Origin: Myxococcales bacterium | Lineage (GTDB): Bacteria; Myxococcota_A; Polyangia; Haliangiales; Haliangiaceae | Direction of reading: 5' to 3' | Length of the DNA stretch: 64,000 nt | NCBI GenBank assembly: GCA_016794525.1 | Contig: JAEUJY010000033.1 | Coordinates: 39,656 to 103,655 of the forward strand | Shown: piece after piece, positions 21,998 to 32,280 of the stretch | How positions within the stretch are numbered: the stretch's first letter is position 1 | Layout of the letters: the number at the start of each line of letters is the position of its first letter | The notes under the pieces: model-generated | Told to the model about the DNA's origin: nothing | Database searches by the model: none | Seen by the model: the letters and a program-made list of their open reading frames with translations, nothing else | Program-made: the position numbers and the translations under genes

Positions 21998-23311
21998 TTA
22001 GATACCACCGGCCGGGGCGTTCGTGGCTCGCGGCGTGCCGCGGCCGCGTTGGGCCCGGGCCGCGGCGTCGGTCGGCATGGTCACGGTGACCCGGGTGCCG
22101 GCCCCCTCGCGCGAGTCGATCGCCATGGCCCCGCCGATGCTCTCGAACACCGCCCGGGCCAGGAACAGCCCGAGGCCCATGCCCCGGCCCGGCTGCTTGG
22201 TCGTGTAGAACGGCTCGCCGATCCGGGCCAGCACCTCGGCGCTCATGCCGCGGCCGCGGTCGACGACGTCGATCGCCAGCACCCCGGCGCGGCAGGTGGC
22301 CGACACCAGCACCTCGCTGCCCGCCGGCGACGCGTCCTGGGCGTTGGTGATCAGCGACCGCAGCGCCTGGGTCACCGCGCGCACCGGCAGGTTGACCACC
22401 GTCGCCGCGACCTCGGCGGTCACGCTGGTGCGGATCGCCGGCTCGGGGCGGACGATCGTCATCGCCTCGGCGAGCACCTCGGCCACCGGCTGCGACACCA
22501 GGCCCTCGCCGGCCGCGCCGGTGCCCCCGGCCATCTGGTCGAGGATCGCGCGGCAGCGCCCGACCTGCTCGCGGATCAGCCGCGCGTCCTCGGCGAGCGT
22601 GCGGTTCTCGTGGCCGGCGAGGTGGCGCTCGAGCTCCTTGGCCACCAGCGCCACCGTGCCCAGCGGCGTGGCCAGCTCGTGGGCCGCGCCGGCGGCCATC
22701 GTCGCCAGCGAGGCGAGGCGCTCCTGCCGCGCGGCCAGGTTGTGGGCCTCGGCCAGCTCGGCGTCGCGCGCCGCCAGCGCGTGGGTCACGCGCAGGAGGA
22801 AGTGGACGATGAACGCGGAGGCGACACCGAGCGCGACCCACACGCCGATCGCGCGGGTGTGCGGCGACACCGTCAGCGGCCGGTGGTCGAGCAGCAGCAA
22901 CAGGCCGAAGCCGAGGAACGACAGCGCGACCAGCGCCCAGGTCCAGGCCGCCTCGAGGATCACCGTCGCCAGCGCGATCTGCACGAGGTACAGGAAGCCG
23001 AACGGGTTGTCGGCGCCGCCGGTCAGGTACAGGAGCCCGGTCAGCGCCGCGATGTCGAGCGCCATGACCGCCGCCAGCACCCGGCCGTCGGCGCGGCCGC
23101 GCCGCCGCACCGACGCCGCCAGCGCGATGTTCGAGCCCAGCCCGACCGCGACCACCGCCCACAGGAGGTAGAGCGGCAGGTCGACGCCGAGCAGCACGTC
23201 GGCGCCGAGCACCGTCGCCGCCTGGCCGACGATCTGCGCCCAGCGCAGCTGGATGAGCCACTGCGCGTTGACCGCGCTCGCGTCGGGGATGCTGGCGTTG
23301 CGCCGGGCCAC
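21998..23311 (-). CDS. RegB/PrrB-like redox-sensing histidine kinase
   Basis: A 437-residue kinase. Six membrane spans lie in residues 15-180, including TGGADNPFGFLYL, the quinone-binding motif of RegB. The H-box is MAAGAAHELATPLGTV (H211). The dimer region has RCRAIL with C253, corresponding to the redox-active cysteine of RegB. The ATPase domain has NAQDAS (N box), DRGRGM, GEPFYTT and GMGLGLF. It should autophosphorylate according to quinone/oxygen state and pass phosphate to the RegA-like regulator just downstream. The divergent neighbour is the MYXO-CTERM metalloprotease. Confidence 0.93.
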   Translation of the reverse strand: MARRNASIPDASAVNAQWLIQLRWAQIVGQAATVLGADVLLGVDLPLYLLWAVVAVGLGSNIALAASVRRRGRADGRVLAAVMALDIAALTGLLYLTGGADNPFGFLYLVQIALATVILEAAWTWALVALSFLGFGLLLLLDHRPLTVSPHTRAIGVWVALGVASAFIVHFLLRVTHALAARDAELAEAHNLAARQERLASLATMAAGAAHELATPLGTVALVAKELERHLAGHENRTLAEDARLIREQVGRCRAILDQMAGGTGAAGEGLVSQPVAEVLAEAMTIVRPEPAIRTSVTAEVAATVVNLPVRAVTQALRSLITNAQDASPAGSEVLVSATCRAGVLAIDVVDRGRGMSAEVLARIGEPFYTTKQPGRGMGLGLFLARAVFESIGGAMAIDSREGAGTRVTVTMPTDAAARAQRGRGTPRATNAPAGGI

Positions 23312-23376
23312 GGGCGCACCTTAGCGCAGGCGACGGCCGCCCCGCGACGGCGGCGGCCAGTGCTAACCTCGCCACG

Positions 23377-24546
23377 ATGTCGCGGCCGGCCCTCGCGTGC
23401 ACCGCCCTCGCCCTCGCCCTCGCCCTCGCCCTCGCGACCTCGCCGGCGGCCGCCGCGGTGCTGGTCGGCGACGTCGTCGCCACCCGGGCCGCGTGGAGCG
23501 ACGACGACCGCGCGATCGTCACCACCGCCACCGTGCGCACCGCCAGCGGCGACGTCGACGTCGAGCAGCTCGGCGGCACCGCCGACGGCTACACGATGGT
23601 GGTCTTCGACGACGAGCCACCGCTGGCGGTCGGCATGCGGGCCGAGATCACCGCCCGCGCCGCCGGGCCCGGCCGGTGGTTCGCCGATCGCGTCGTCGAT
23701 CGCACGCCGATCGGCCGCGGCCCGTACGTCCGCACCATCACCGATCGCAGCGGCCGGCCGCTGGCGTGGGCCAAGGGCTGCGTCCAGCTCGGCTACGCCG
23801 TCGAGGGCACCACCGCGATCCCCGGCGATCGCGAGCGCGAGGTGATCGAGGCGGTGATCGCGCACTGGAACCAGCGCATCGGCGGCTGCGCGTACCAGCA
23901 CGTCGTCAGCCTCGGACCGATCGACCGCGAGGTCTCGGGCCGCGACTTCGTCTCGGTGATCAAGTTCCGCGACACGACCTGGTGCCGGCCCGCCGTCGAC
24001 GGCAAGCCGATGAAGTGCCACAGCCACGCCGCCGCCGGCGTCACCACCGCGGTCTACGTCAACGAGCCAGGCGACCCGCGCGACGGCGAGCTGGTCGACG
24101 CCGACATCGAGCTCAACGGCGTCGACTTCGCGCTCGCGGTCGACGGCCAGTCCGACGGCCCGCCCGGCTGCCAGGCCGACCTCGCCAACACGCTGACCCA
24201 CGAGGTCGGCCACCTGCTCGGCCTCGAGCACACGTGCCTCACGCCCGCCGACGCCCCGCACGTCGACGGCGCCGGCCAGCCGGTGCCGCTGTGCACCAGC
24301 CCGCTGACGCCGGCGCAGATCGACGCGACGATGTTCCCGTTCCAGGAGTGCGGCGAGACCTCGAAGGCGTCGCTGTCCGACGACGAGGTCGCCGCGATGT
24401 GCGCGATCTACCCGACCGCTGACGATCCCGGCGTGTGCGCCGCTCCCGACCCGCTCGACACCGGCTGCTGCTCGACCAGCGGCCGCGCGTGGCCGAGCCC
24501 GCTCATCGCCCTCGCCGCCCTCGCGCTGCGTCGCCGCCGCCGGTAG
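23377..24546 (+). CDS. MYXO-CTERM zinc metalloprotease (matrixin-like)
   Basis: A 389-residue secreted protease. The signal peptide (1-26) is encoded by a (CTCGCC)5-type repeat giving ALALALALAL. The zinc motif is HEVGHLLGLEH (H275, E276, H279, H285), the metzincin form, with the later TMFPFQECGE turn where a Met-turn would lie. The C-terminus is a MYXO-CTERM signal: DTGCCSTSG, a hydrophobic stretch, then RRRRR. It should be exported, then sorted or released at the surface by a myxosortase. Start ATG 23377 opens the signal peptide. Confidence 0.92.
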   Translation: MSRPALACTALALALALALATSPAAAAVLVGDVVATRAAWSDDDRAIVTTATVRTASGDVDVEQLGGTADGYTMVVFDDEPPLAVGMRAEITARAAGPGRWFADRVVDRTPIGRGPYVRTITDRSGRPLAWAKGCVQLGYAVEGTTAIPGDREREVIEAVIAHWNQRIGGCAYQHVVSLGPIDREVSGRDFVSVIKFRDTTWCRPAVDGKPMKCHSHAAAGVTTAVYVNEPGDPRDGELVDADIELNGVDFALAVDGQSDGPPGCQADLANTLTHEVGHLLGLEHTCLTPADAPHVDGAGQPVPLCTSPLTPAQIDATMFPFQECGETSKASLSDDEVAAMCAIYPTADDPGVCAAPDPLDTGCCSTSGRAWPSPLIALAALALRRRRR

Positions 24547-24561
24547 CCCCGGCGCCGGCGC

Positions 24562-24873
24562 TCACGTCGTGCGCAACAGCGCCGCCGCCAGCCGCCGCGC
24601 CTCTTCGATCGTGCCGGTCACGCGGATCGCGCCCGGCAACACCAGCGTCACCCGATCGCCCTGGTGCTCGATCACGACCGCCTCGGCGCCGAACCGCACC
24701 GGCACGACGTCGCGCGGCGGCGCGAGATCACCGAGGTCGTCGCCCATCGGTGGCGAGATCGCCGAGTCGCTGCCGTCGGCCATCCGCCGCGGCGGCGGTC
24801 GGCTGCCGCCGACGACATCGACGATGCGTTCGCGCGCGCCGCGCCGCATATGGTAGCGAGAGTCGTCCGCCAT
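24562..24873 (-). CDS. Small hypothetical protein
   Basis: A 103-residue soluble protein. The C-terminal 50 residues (VPVRFGAEAVVIEHQGDRVTLVLP...TIEEARRLAAALLRTT) look like a small beta-sheet domain followed by a helix. No family recognised. An AAGGG stretch precedes the ATG closely. It lies between the convergent metalloprotease gene and the GroES-like gene on the same strand. Confidence 0.55.
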   Translation of the reverse strand: MADDSRYHMRRGARERIVDVVGGSRPPPRRMADGSDSAISPPMGDDLGDLAPPRDVVPVRFGAEAVVIEHQGDRVTLVLPGAIRVTGTIEEARRLAAALLRTT

Positions 24874-24951
24874 CCCTTCATTGTAGAGGTCGGCGCGTCG
24901 GTGACCATCCTCCGAGTTGGGCTAAGAAGAGTCCCGACGATGTGACGGCGA

Positions 24952-25311
24952 TCAATGCGCCTCGTCGTCTCCGATCTCCTCGACAGTCGCGAGCACGTCC
25001 TTCACGTCGAGCAGGCGCAGCGCCTCGTCCCACGGGACACGTACGCCAGCATCCTTTCTGAACAGCACCCGAGCCCCGTGCGGCACGCCAGAGACGTTCT
25101 CGGCGACGTCATCCGACGTCGGTCGGTCACGCGCCACCTCGACTACCTCGCCGTACAGCGCCTCGTCCTGGGCCTCCTTGGCGCCGGCCGGCAGGTACAG
25201 CCCGCTGTCGGTGCGATCGCCGTCCTTGATGATCCGCACCAGCACCCGCATGCCTAGCGGGAGGATCAGTCGATGGGGACGGCGGGGGCCTGCGTCGCGG
25301 AGGTCGGTCAC
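24952..25311 (-). CDS. Orphan GroES/Cpn10-like protein
   Basis: A 119-residue protein resembling co-chaperonin GroES: LILPLGMRVLVRIIKDGDRTDSGLYLP corresponds to the first strands, YGEVVEVA to the GxVxxVG core, and VPHGARVLFRKDAG to the later barrel strand. The mobile-loop region is unusual (AGAKEAQDEAL) and no groEL lies adjacent. It may be a GroES-fold protein that does not serve GroEL. The GTG start gives the full fold; the internal ATG at 25251 would remove the first strand. Confidence 0.7.
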   Translation of the reverse strand: MTDLRDAGPRRPHRLILPLGMRVLVRIIKDGDRTDSGLYLPAGAKEAQDEALYGEVVEVARDRPTSDDVAENVSGVPHGARVLFRKDAGVRVPWDEALRLLDVKDVLATVEEIGDDEAH

Positions 25312-25344
25312 GGCGCGCGCACTGTGCCACGGCGCGCGGCGCCG

Positions 25345-25920
25345 TCACAACGTCCGGGCGAACACCGCGGCGCCGTGCAGCTCCACGCACGTGACGCGCG
25401 CGATGCCTTGCTCGCGCAGCGCGGGCAGCGCGGCGTCGACCAGCGCCTCCACGCGGGCCTCGCCGCAGAAGCTCGAGCGCAGCTCGACGCTGGCGCCGCG
25501 GGCGGTGGCCTTGAGGTACAGCCGCTCGCTGGCGGCGGCGCGCTCGAGGCGATCGAGCACCGGCCACGGATCGCGGACCGGCGCGACGTCGGGCGACGGC
25601 GCCTCGGGCTCGTCGAGCGTGCGAGCCGAGAGCGGCGGCGGCGCGACCGGGGTCACCGTCGGCTCGGCCACCGTGTGGTGCGCGGCGCCGCGGGTCAGCA
25701 CCAGCGCCACCACCCCCGCGACGACCGCGACCAGCGCCACCGCCAGCGCCGCCGCGCTCCAGCGCGACGGACGCTCCTTGACGGTGGTGCCGCCGCCCTG
25801 GTTGGTGTCGCGTCGCCCGCGCGCGGCGCCGACGCCGGGCATCGGCGCGTGGCAGCGGGGACAGCGCGGGTAGCCGGCGGTCACCGCCACGCCGCAGGAC
25901 GGGCACGGCACGGAGCTCAC
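25345..25920 (-). CDS. Zinc-ribbon membrane protein of unknown function
   Basis: A 191-residue protein. The N-terminus is a zinc ribbon (CPSCGVAV...CPRCHAPMPG). A basic linker, one membrane span (about residues 53-76) and a Pro-rich linker follow. A C-terminal domain of about 75 residues (YLKATARGASVELRSSFCGEARVEALVDAALPAL) is of no family I know. This zinc ribbon-TM-sensor layout is common in Myxococcota and often undefined. It probably sits in the inner membrane with the ribbon inside. Confidence 0.7.
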   Translation of the reverse strand: MSSVPCPSCGVAVTAGYPRCPRCHAPMPGVGAARGRRDTNQGGGTTVKERPSRWSAAALAVALVAVVAGVVALVLTRGAAHHTVAEPTVTPVAPPPLSARTLDEPEAPSPDVAPVRDPWPVLDRLERAAASERLYLKATARGASVELRSSFCGEARVEALVDAALPALREQGIARVTCVELHGAAVFARTL

Positions 25921-26071
25921 GCGACAACGGTAGACCGCGCACCCGCGGCGATCCAGTCGAACGACCAGGCTCCGCGGCCTGCGCCGCGCCGCGCCGGCGG
26001 CCCGGACCGACCTGCCGCGTGCGGCCGCCGGCTTCGGCTACCATCGCCGCTCGACGACCGGAGCCGCGCCC

Positions 26072-26533
26072 ATGACCAAGGTGACCCCCTTCCTGATGTT
26101 CAACGATCAGCTCGAGGCCGCGATGGCGTTCTACGCCGCGACGTTCCCGGACTCCGAGATCCGGAACGTCGCCCGCACCGGCCAGGACGGCCCGGTCACC
26201 TCCGCCGAGTTCGTCGTCGGGGGGCAGGTCTTCATGGGCTACAACGGGGGCCCGTACTTCAGCTTCTCCGAAGGCTTCTCGCTCTTCGTCGACTGCGAGG
26301 ACCAGGCCGAGGTCGACCGCTACTGGGACAAGCTCGTCGCGGCCGGCGCGACGCCGACGCAATGCGGCTGGATCACCGATCCGTTCGGCGTCACGTGGCA
26401 GATCGTCCCCCGGCGCTTCATGGAGCTGATCCGCGACCCGGACCCGGCGAAGGTGAAGGCGGTGATGGCCGCGATGATGACGATGGTGAAGCTCGACGTC
26501 GCGGCCCTCGAGCGCGCCTACGCGGAGGCGTAG
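26072..26533 (+). CDS. VOC-family (PhnB/3-dmu-9_3-mt-like) protein
   Basis: A 153-residue protein of the glyoxalase/VOC superfamily, PhnB-like subgroup. MFNDQLEAAMAFYAATFPDSEI and the later CGWITDPFGVTWQIVPRRFMEL are the family signatures. Members bind a metal or small ligand; most, including this one, have no proven activity. It converges with the YihY gene, with a GC-rich palindromic element between. Confidence 0.93.
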   Translation: MTKVTPFLMFNDQLEAAMAFYAATFPDSEIRNVARTGQDGPVTSAEFVVGGQVFMGYNGGPYFSFSEGFSLFVDCEDQAEVDRYWDKLVAAGATPTQCGWITDPFGVTWQIVPRRFMELIRDPDPAKVKAVMAAMMTMVKLDVAALERAYAEA

Positions 26534-26540
26534 CCGCGGG

Positions 26541-26567
26541 GCGCCGGCGCGGATCCGGCGCCGGCGC
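26541..26567. terminator. Paired palindromic decamers between convergent genes
   Basis: Two copies of the self-complementary GCGCCGGCGC (26541-26550 and 26558-26567) separated by GGATCCG, so that they can pair as a 10-bp stem. The element fills the gap between VOC and YihY stops and could end transcription from both sides. Confidence 0.55.
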
Positions 26568-27416
26568 TCAATACCGCGACCACGACGGGTCGCTCGGCTC
26601 GCGCAGCTCGGTGTTGACGACGGCGCCGATCATCACCGCGAGCGAGCAGGCGTAGAACCACAGCACGACGACCATCGCGCTGCCGAACGTGCCGTAGAGC
26701 GACTGGTAGCTGGCCAGATCGGACACGTAGTACGAGACGCCCAGCGACGCGAGCAAGCCCAGCGCGGTGGCGACCAGCGCGCCGGGGATGATCTGCCGCT
26801 TGGGCCGCGGCGGCCCGCCGAGCGCGTACAGCACCGACAGCCCGGTGACGCCGGTCAGGATCAGCGCCGGCCAGCGCAGCGCGACCAGCCAGCCGCGCAG
26901 CCCCGGCGCGAGGGTCGCGCTGGTCGCCGGCATCGCGACCACGACCGCGAGCAGCGTCACCGCCGAGAACAGCGCGCCCAGCGCCAGCACGGTGGTCAGC
27001 ACCAGCCGGCGCCAGCCGCGCCACCGGCTGCGCGTGCCGTCGATGCGCTCGATGCCGATCAACAGCGCGTTGGCCGAGGCGCGGCTCGACCACAGCGCCA
27101 GCACCACCGCGCCGGCGACGGTCAGGCGCAGCTCGTCGTCGGAGCGGTGGCTGGCGCGCTGCAGCTGATCGACCAGCAGCCGGTAGACGTCGTCGGGCAC
27201 CACCCGATCGAGGCCGGCGAGGTGGCCCTCGATCTGCGTCGGGTCGGCGATCAGCGCGTAGATCGACACCACCGCGGCCAGCGTCGGCAGCAGCCCCAGG
27301 AGCAGGTACATCGCGACGCCCGCGGCCAGCACCGTCGCGTCGTCGCGGCGGGTGTGCCGCAGCACCCGCACCGGGAACCACGCGGCGACGTCATGCCAGG
27401 ACAGGCGCGGTGGCAC
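26568..27416 (-). CDS. YihY/BrkB-family inner-membrane protein
   Basis: A 282-residue membrane protein of the YihY/virulence-factor-BrkB family. It has about six spans: VLAAGVAMYLLLGLLPTLAAVVSIY, VAGAVVLALWSSRASANALLIGIE (a family hallmark), VLALGALFSAVTLLAVVV, the late GALVATALGLLASLGVSYYVSD and YGTFGSAMVVVLWFYACSLAVMIGA. The function is not established; transport or envelope roles are proposed for relatives. I chose GTG 27416 because it leaves the usual 25-30 residues before the first span. An ATG at 27518 would overlap the divergent gene's start. Confidence 0.85.
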   Translation of the reverse strand: MPPRLSWHDVAAWFPVRVLRHTRRDDATVLAAGVAMYLLLGLLPTLAAVVSIYALIADPTQIEGHLAGLDRVVPDDVYRLLVDQLQRASHRSDDELRLTVAGAVVLALWSSRASANALLIGIERIDGTRSRWRGWRRLVLTTVLALGALFSAVTLLAVVVAMPATSATLAPGLRGWLVALRWPALILTGVTGLSVLYALGGPPRPKRQIIPGALVATALGLLASLGVSYYVSDLASYQSLYGTFGSAMVVVLWFYACSLAVMIGAVVNTELREPSDPSWSRY

Positions 27417-27510
27417 CGCGTGGAGGGTAGCGCGAATCGCCGCCGTGATCTCGATCCCGCGCCGGCCGGTGGCCCTTGAGCCCGGCCCGGCGACCCGCGA
27501 CAATGCCCGG

Positions 27511-28758
27511 ATGCGCATCGTGGCTGCCCTGCTCGTCGCTGTCCCTCTGGTCACCGCCTGCGGCGAGGTCCCGCCGGCCGCCATCGACGCCGGCACCGAC
27601 GGCGCCACCGGCGGCTGCGACGCCAGCTCGCTCACCGTCGACGAGTTCTTCGTCTGCTTCAGCCGCGCCGCCTGCAGCCTGATCGACGACTGCTTCGGCA
27701 GCACGACGACGCACCTCGACTGCGATCACCTGCCGCTGTTCCTGTTCAACGACCTGACCCAGGTCGCGGCGCGGCGCATGCTCGACGACAGCGTCGCCCG
27801 CGGCCGCGCGCAGTGGAACCCCACCGCCGCCGCCGGCTGCGTCGCGCGTATCACCGGCACCTGCGAGCTGATGAAGGACGGCGGCGATCTGCTGGCCGAG
27901 TGCGGCGCGATCGTCGGCAACGTCAACGACGGCGCGGCGTGCCAGGCCGACTTCGAGTGCGCCACCGCCGGCGCCCGCTGCGAGTCGCCGTCGGGCGGCC
28001 AGGCCTGCGGCAGCAAGGTGTGCCGCAAGCCCGCGGCCACCGGGCAGTCGTGCGCCAACGGCGGCTTCTGCGGCCCGACCGACTACTGCGTGGCCAAGCG
28101 CGACCCGAACAACATGGACATCTCGCTGTGCGAGTCGGGCGCGGCCGGCCGGCCGTGCGACGGCGGCGACGACTGCGACCCCGGGCTGTTCTGCAACGGC
28201 GGCCACAACGACAGCACCGCCGCCGGCACCTGCACCGCGGCCAAGCCGGCCGGCTCGATCTGCAGCGACGATCGCGAGTGCCTCGGCGAGCTGCTGTGCG
28301 TCGGCGACACGTCGACCACCACCGGCATCTGCCGCGACGTGCGCGCCGCCGGCGCGACCTGCGACGGCATCTTCGGCTGCTTCGGTCACCAGTACTGCGC
28401 CGGCCCGAGCGGCAGCACCGGCACCTGCACGGCGGCGCTGACCGTCGGCGCGCCGTGCGGCATGGCCCAGGGGCAGCCGTGGTGCGGCGCCACGCTCGCT
28501 TGCGACGGCGGCACCTGCCAGCCCGCCGGCGCCGTCGGCGCCACGTGCACCCGCTCCAGCGACGGCGTCTTCGCCAGCGATCCCAACTCGTGCTCGACGG
28601 GGCTGCACTGCTCGAACGAGGTCAGCGGCGCGCCGACCGGCGCCTGCGAGGGGCCGCTCGGCGACGGCGCCGCGTGCACCAGCGACGACCAGTGCACCGC
28701 GGGGTTCTGCGATCCGAACAACCGGCAGTGCGGCCCGGTGCCGCTGTGCAGCTTCTGA
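27511..28758 (+). CDS. Cys-rich secreted lipoprotein
   Basis: A 415-residue lipoprotein (VTAC, C17). After a Thr/Asp linker and a helical region (SLTVDEFFVCFSRAACSLIDDCF), residues 150-415 hold a chain of Cys-rich modules of roughly 35-45 residues. Typical elements are GAACQADFECA, GRPCDGGDDCDPGLFCNGG, GSICSDDRECLGELLCVG and GAACTSDDQCTAGFCD. These Dickkopf/EGF-like modules are abundant in Haliangium-type genomes, where their role is unknown. Surface display is likely. A hexanucleotide array begins 16 bp after the stop. Confidence 0.82.
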   Translation: MRIVAALLVAVPLVTACGEVPPAAIDAGTDGATGGCDASSLTVDEFFVCFSRAACSLIDDCFGSTTTHLDCDHLPLFLFNDLTQVAARRMLDDSVARGRAQWNPTAAAGCVARITGTCELMKDGGDLLAECGAIVGNVNDGAACQADFECATAGARCESPSGGQACGSKVCRKPAATGQSCANGGFCGPTDYCVAKRDPNNMDISLCESGAAGRPCDGGDDCDPGLFCNGGHNDSTAAGTCTAAKPAGSICSDDRECLGELLCVGDTSTTTGICRDVRAAGATCDGIFGCFGHQYCAGPSGSTGTCTAALTVGAPCGMAQGQPWCGATLACDGGTCQPAGAVGATCTRSSDGVFASDPNSCSTGLHCSNEVSGAPTGACEGPLGDGAACTSDDQCTAGFCDPNNRQCGPVPLCSF

Positions 28759-28774
28759 GCTGAGGCTGGATCAC

Positions 28775-29073
<299 letters not shown>

Positions 29074-29111
29074 GGGGCGCGGGTTTCTGCTATGACCCGG
29101 CGGCCGTCTCC

Positions 29112-29863
<752 letters not shown>

Positions 29864-29867
<4 letters not shown>

Positions 29868-30670
29868 AGGCCATCATCATCGCCGCCGGTCGCGGCAAGC
29901 GGCTGGGCACCCACACCGACGAGGTGCCCAAGACGCTGGTGCCGGTCGGCGCCCGCACGATGCTCGGCTGGCAGATGCGCGCGTTCGCCGCCGCCGGCGT
30001 CGACGAGCTGGTGCTCATCCGCGGCTACCGCGGCGACGTGCTCGAGGCCGGCGCCCGGGCCGCGGCGCCGCCCGGCGTCCGGCTCACGTTCGTCGACAAC
30101 CCCGAGTGGGAGACCAACAACATCCTGCTGTCGCTGGCGTGCGCCCGCGCCGCGATCGACGGGCCGACGCTGATCACCTACAGCGACATCATCTTCACGC
30201 CGAGCGTCGTGCGCGCGCTGATGGCGGGCCGCGGGCCGATCGATCTGGTGATCGACGCCGACTTCCGCGACATCTACGAGGGCCGCACCGAGCACCCGCT
30301 CGACGAGGGCGAGGTGTCGGATCTCGACGCCGCGGGCCGGGTGCGCCGGGTCGGCAAGCGCGCGCTGCCGCCGGCCGAGGCCCACGGCGAGTTCATCGGC
30401 CTGGCGCGGCTCGACGCCGCCGGCGCGGCCATCGTCGGCGCCGCGCTCGACGAGCTGGCCGCCCGCTACCGCGGCCGCGACCACGAGCCGTTCCAGCGCG
30501 CCGCGCGCTACCGCAACGCCTACCTCACCGATCTGTGGCAAGAGCTGATCGACGGAGGCACCCCGATCCACCCGGTGACCATCCACGGCCAGTGGCGCGA
30601 GATCGACACCGGGCAAGACCTCGCGCGCGCGATCGCGCTGGTAGAGTCCACTTCCGAGGAATGGTCATGA
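29864..30670 (+). CDS. Sugar/alcohol-phosphate nucleotidyltransferase
   Basis: A 268-residue NTP-transferase. The nucleotide-binding loop AAGRGKRLG lies at residues 7-15, with PKTLVPVG, VDNPEWETNNILLSL and the metal Asp in TYSDIIF. The ETNNI pattern is typical of CTP:phosphocholine and inositol-1-phosphate cytidylyltransferase-like enzymes. The late GQWREIDTGQDLARA is also characteristic. Together with the preceding CDP-alcohol transferase it should form a two-step path: activate a phosphoalcohol with CTP, then transfer it. The start is GTG inside the previous stop; the stop overlaps the next ATG. Confidence 0.9.
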
Positions 30671-31356
30671 AGCTCCCTGTCTCGTGGTTGTCGCTGGTCC
30701 TGGGCGTGTCGCTGGTCGCGGGTTGCGACAAGCCGTCGGAGTCCGACTGCAAGCGCGCGATCACCAACATCCGCACGCTGATGGGCACGTCGAAGATGAG
30801 CGTCGAGTCGGCCACCGACGCGGCGTGGATCCGCTCGTGCCGCGGCGCGGCCAAGAAGTCGTCGGTGAAGTGCGCGATGGAGGCCAAGTCGCTCGATCAG
30901 CTCAAGACCTGCGGCCTGCTCAAGGGCAAGCAGCTCGAGGAGATCGAGGCGCTCGAGCAGGAGCTGAAGGCGATGCAGACGCCGCCGCCGCCCCCGGTCG
31001 ACGCCGCGGTGCCGGTCGACGCCGCGGCGCAGGCCGACGACGGCGGGGTGCCGGGTGACGGCGGCGCGGCCGCGACCCCGCCGACCATCGACGCAGCCGC
31101 GGCCGCGGCCCCGGCCGGCGGCAAGGGCGACGGCACCGGCAAGGGCGACGGCACCGGCGGCGGCAAGGGCGATGGCACGGGCAAGGGCGACGGTACCGGC
31201 AAGGGCACCGGCGGCGGCAAGGGCACCGGCGGTGGCAAGGCCACCGCGCCCGCCGTACCCGCGGCGCCCGCGCCGAAGCCCGCCGCGCCCGCGCCCACTT
31301 CCGCGCCCGCCGCGCCCGCCGCGCCCGCCGCACCCGCCGCGCCCGCGACGCCGTGA
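30667..31356 (+). CDS. Lipoprotein with GKGDGT repeats
   Basis: A 229-residue lipoprotein (LVAGC, C20). Residues 21-105 form a small helical Cys-containing domain (SDCKRAITNIRTLMG, SCRGAAKKSSVKCAMEAKSLDQLKTCG). The rest is low complexity: Asp/Ala-rich, then several GKGDGT/GKGTGG units encoded by an 18-bp repeat, then Ala-Pro. The start at 30667 has GAGGA six bases upstream; an in-frame ATG two codons earlier is less well placed. It is coupled on both sides (ATGA, then GTGA). Confidence 0.75.
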   Translation: MKLPVSWLSLVLGVSLVAGCDKPSESDCKRAITNIRTLMGTSKMSVESATDAAWIRSCRGAAKKSSVKCAMEAKSLDQLKTCGLLKGKQLEEIEALEQELKAMQTPPPPPVDAAVPVDAAAQADDGGVPGDGGAAATPPTIDAAAAAAPAGGKGDGTGKGDGTGGGKGDGTGKGDGTGKGTGGGKGTGGGKATAPAVPAAPAPKPAAPAPTSAPAAPAAPAAPAAPATP

Positions 31357-32261
31357 AGCGCCTCCTCGCCGCCCTGGTGCTGGCGAGCGCCGGCGCGGCG
31401 ACCGCCGAGCCGCTGGCCGCGGTCGCGCTCGCGCCCGATCCGCTGGCGTCGACGCTGGTCGGCCCCTCGGGGCAGGTGTGGCAGCCCGACGGCCAGGGCG
31501 CGTGGACCCGCGCCGGCGCGGGCGGCGTCGCCGCCGATGTCGGCGGCGCGGTGGTGGCGGCGCAGCTGGTCGTGGTCGGCAAGGCCACGCCCGCGTACCG
31601 CCTCGATCCCGACGGCTGGCAGGCCCTGCGGCTCGGCGAGCGCGGCAAGACCGTGATGGGCACCGGCCCGCACCCGGCGTTCGCGATCGGCCGCAACGTG
31701 TTCGTGTGGAAGGCCAAGGCGTGGGTCCGCGTCGGCGCGGCGCCGGCCGGGATCGTCGCGCTGTGGGCCGGCAGCGACGCCAAGGTCTACGTCGCCGGCG
31801 CCGATCGCATCTGGCGCCTCGCCGGCAAGCGCCTCGTCGAGCACGCCCCGGCCAGCGTCACCCGGTTCGCCAGCGGCGCCGCGCCGCTCGCGATCGCGGC
31901 CGACGGCGCGCTCTACGACGTCGCGGCCAAGGCCGCGGCGCCGGTCGTGCTGGCCGGCGAGCGCCTCACCCCGCTGGCCGCCACCACCGCGCCCGACGGT
32001 GCCGCGTGGGTGGTCGCGCGGCGCGCCGCGGGGCCGATCCTGGCGCGGCGGGTCCGCGGCGCGTGGCAGGAGGTCGCCGCGCCCACGATCGCCGACGACG
32101 ATCGCCCGCTGGCGCTCGCGATCCACGCCGACGGCACCGTGTTCCTGCCGCTGGCCAGCGGCGCGGTGTGGCTGCAGCGCGCCGGCACCTGGAGCCAGGC
32201 GACCCTCACCGTGCCCGCGCCCGCCCCCCGCCCCGGCCCCGGGCCGGCGCGGATGCCGTGA
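31353..32261 (+). CDS. Secreted protein of unknown function, propeller-like
   Basis: A 302-residue exported protein with signal peptide ([18 protein letters not shown]). The mature chain is a series of short strands with W-containing turns ([56 protein letters not shown]), suggesting a small beta-propeller. No family recognised. The start is GTG, overlapping the upstream stop. It is the last gene of the four-gene run starting at 29112. Confidence 0.7.
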   Translation: MKRLLAALVLASAGAATAEPLAAVALAPDPLASTLVGPSGQVWQPDGQGAWTRAGAGGVAADVGGAVVAAQLVVVGKATPAYRLDPDGWQALRLGERGKTVMGTGPHPAFAIGRNVFVWKAKAWVRVGAAPAGIVALWAGSDAKVYVAGADRIWRLAGKRLVEHAPASVTRFASGAAPLAIAADGALYDVAAKAAAPVVLAGERLTPLAATTAPDGAAWVVARRAAGPILARRVRGAWQEVAAPTIADDDRPLALAIHADGTVFLPLASGAVWLQRAGTWSQATLTVPAPAPRPGPGPARMP

Positions 32262-32280
32262 TCGCGGCTGACGCGGCGGA

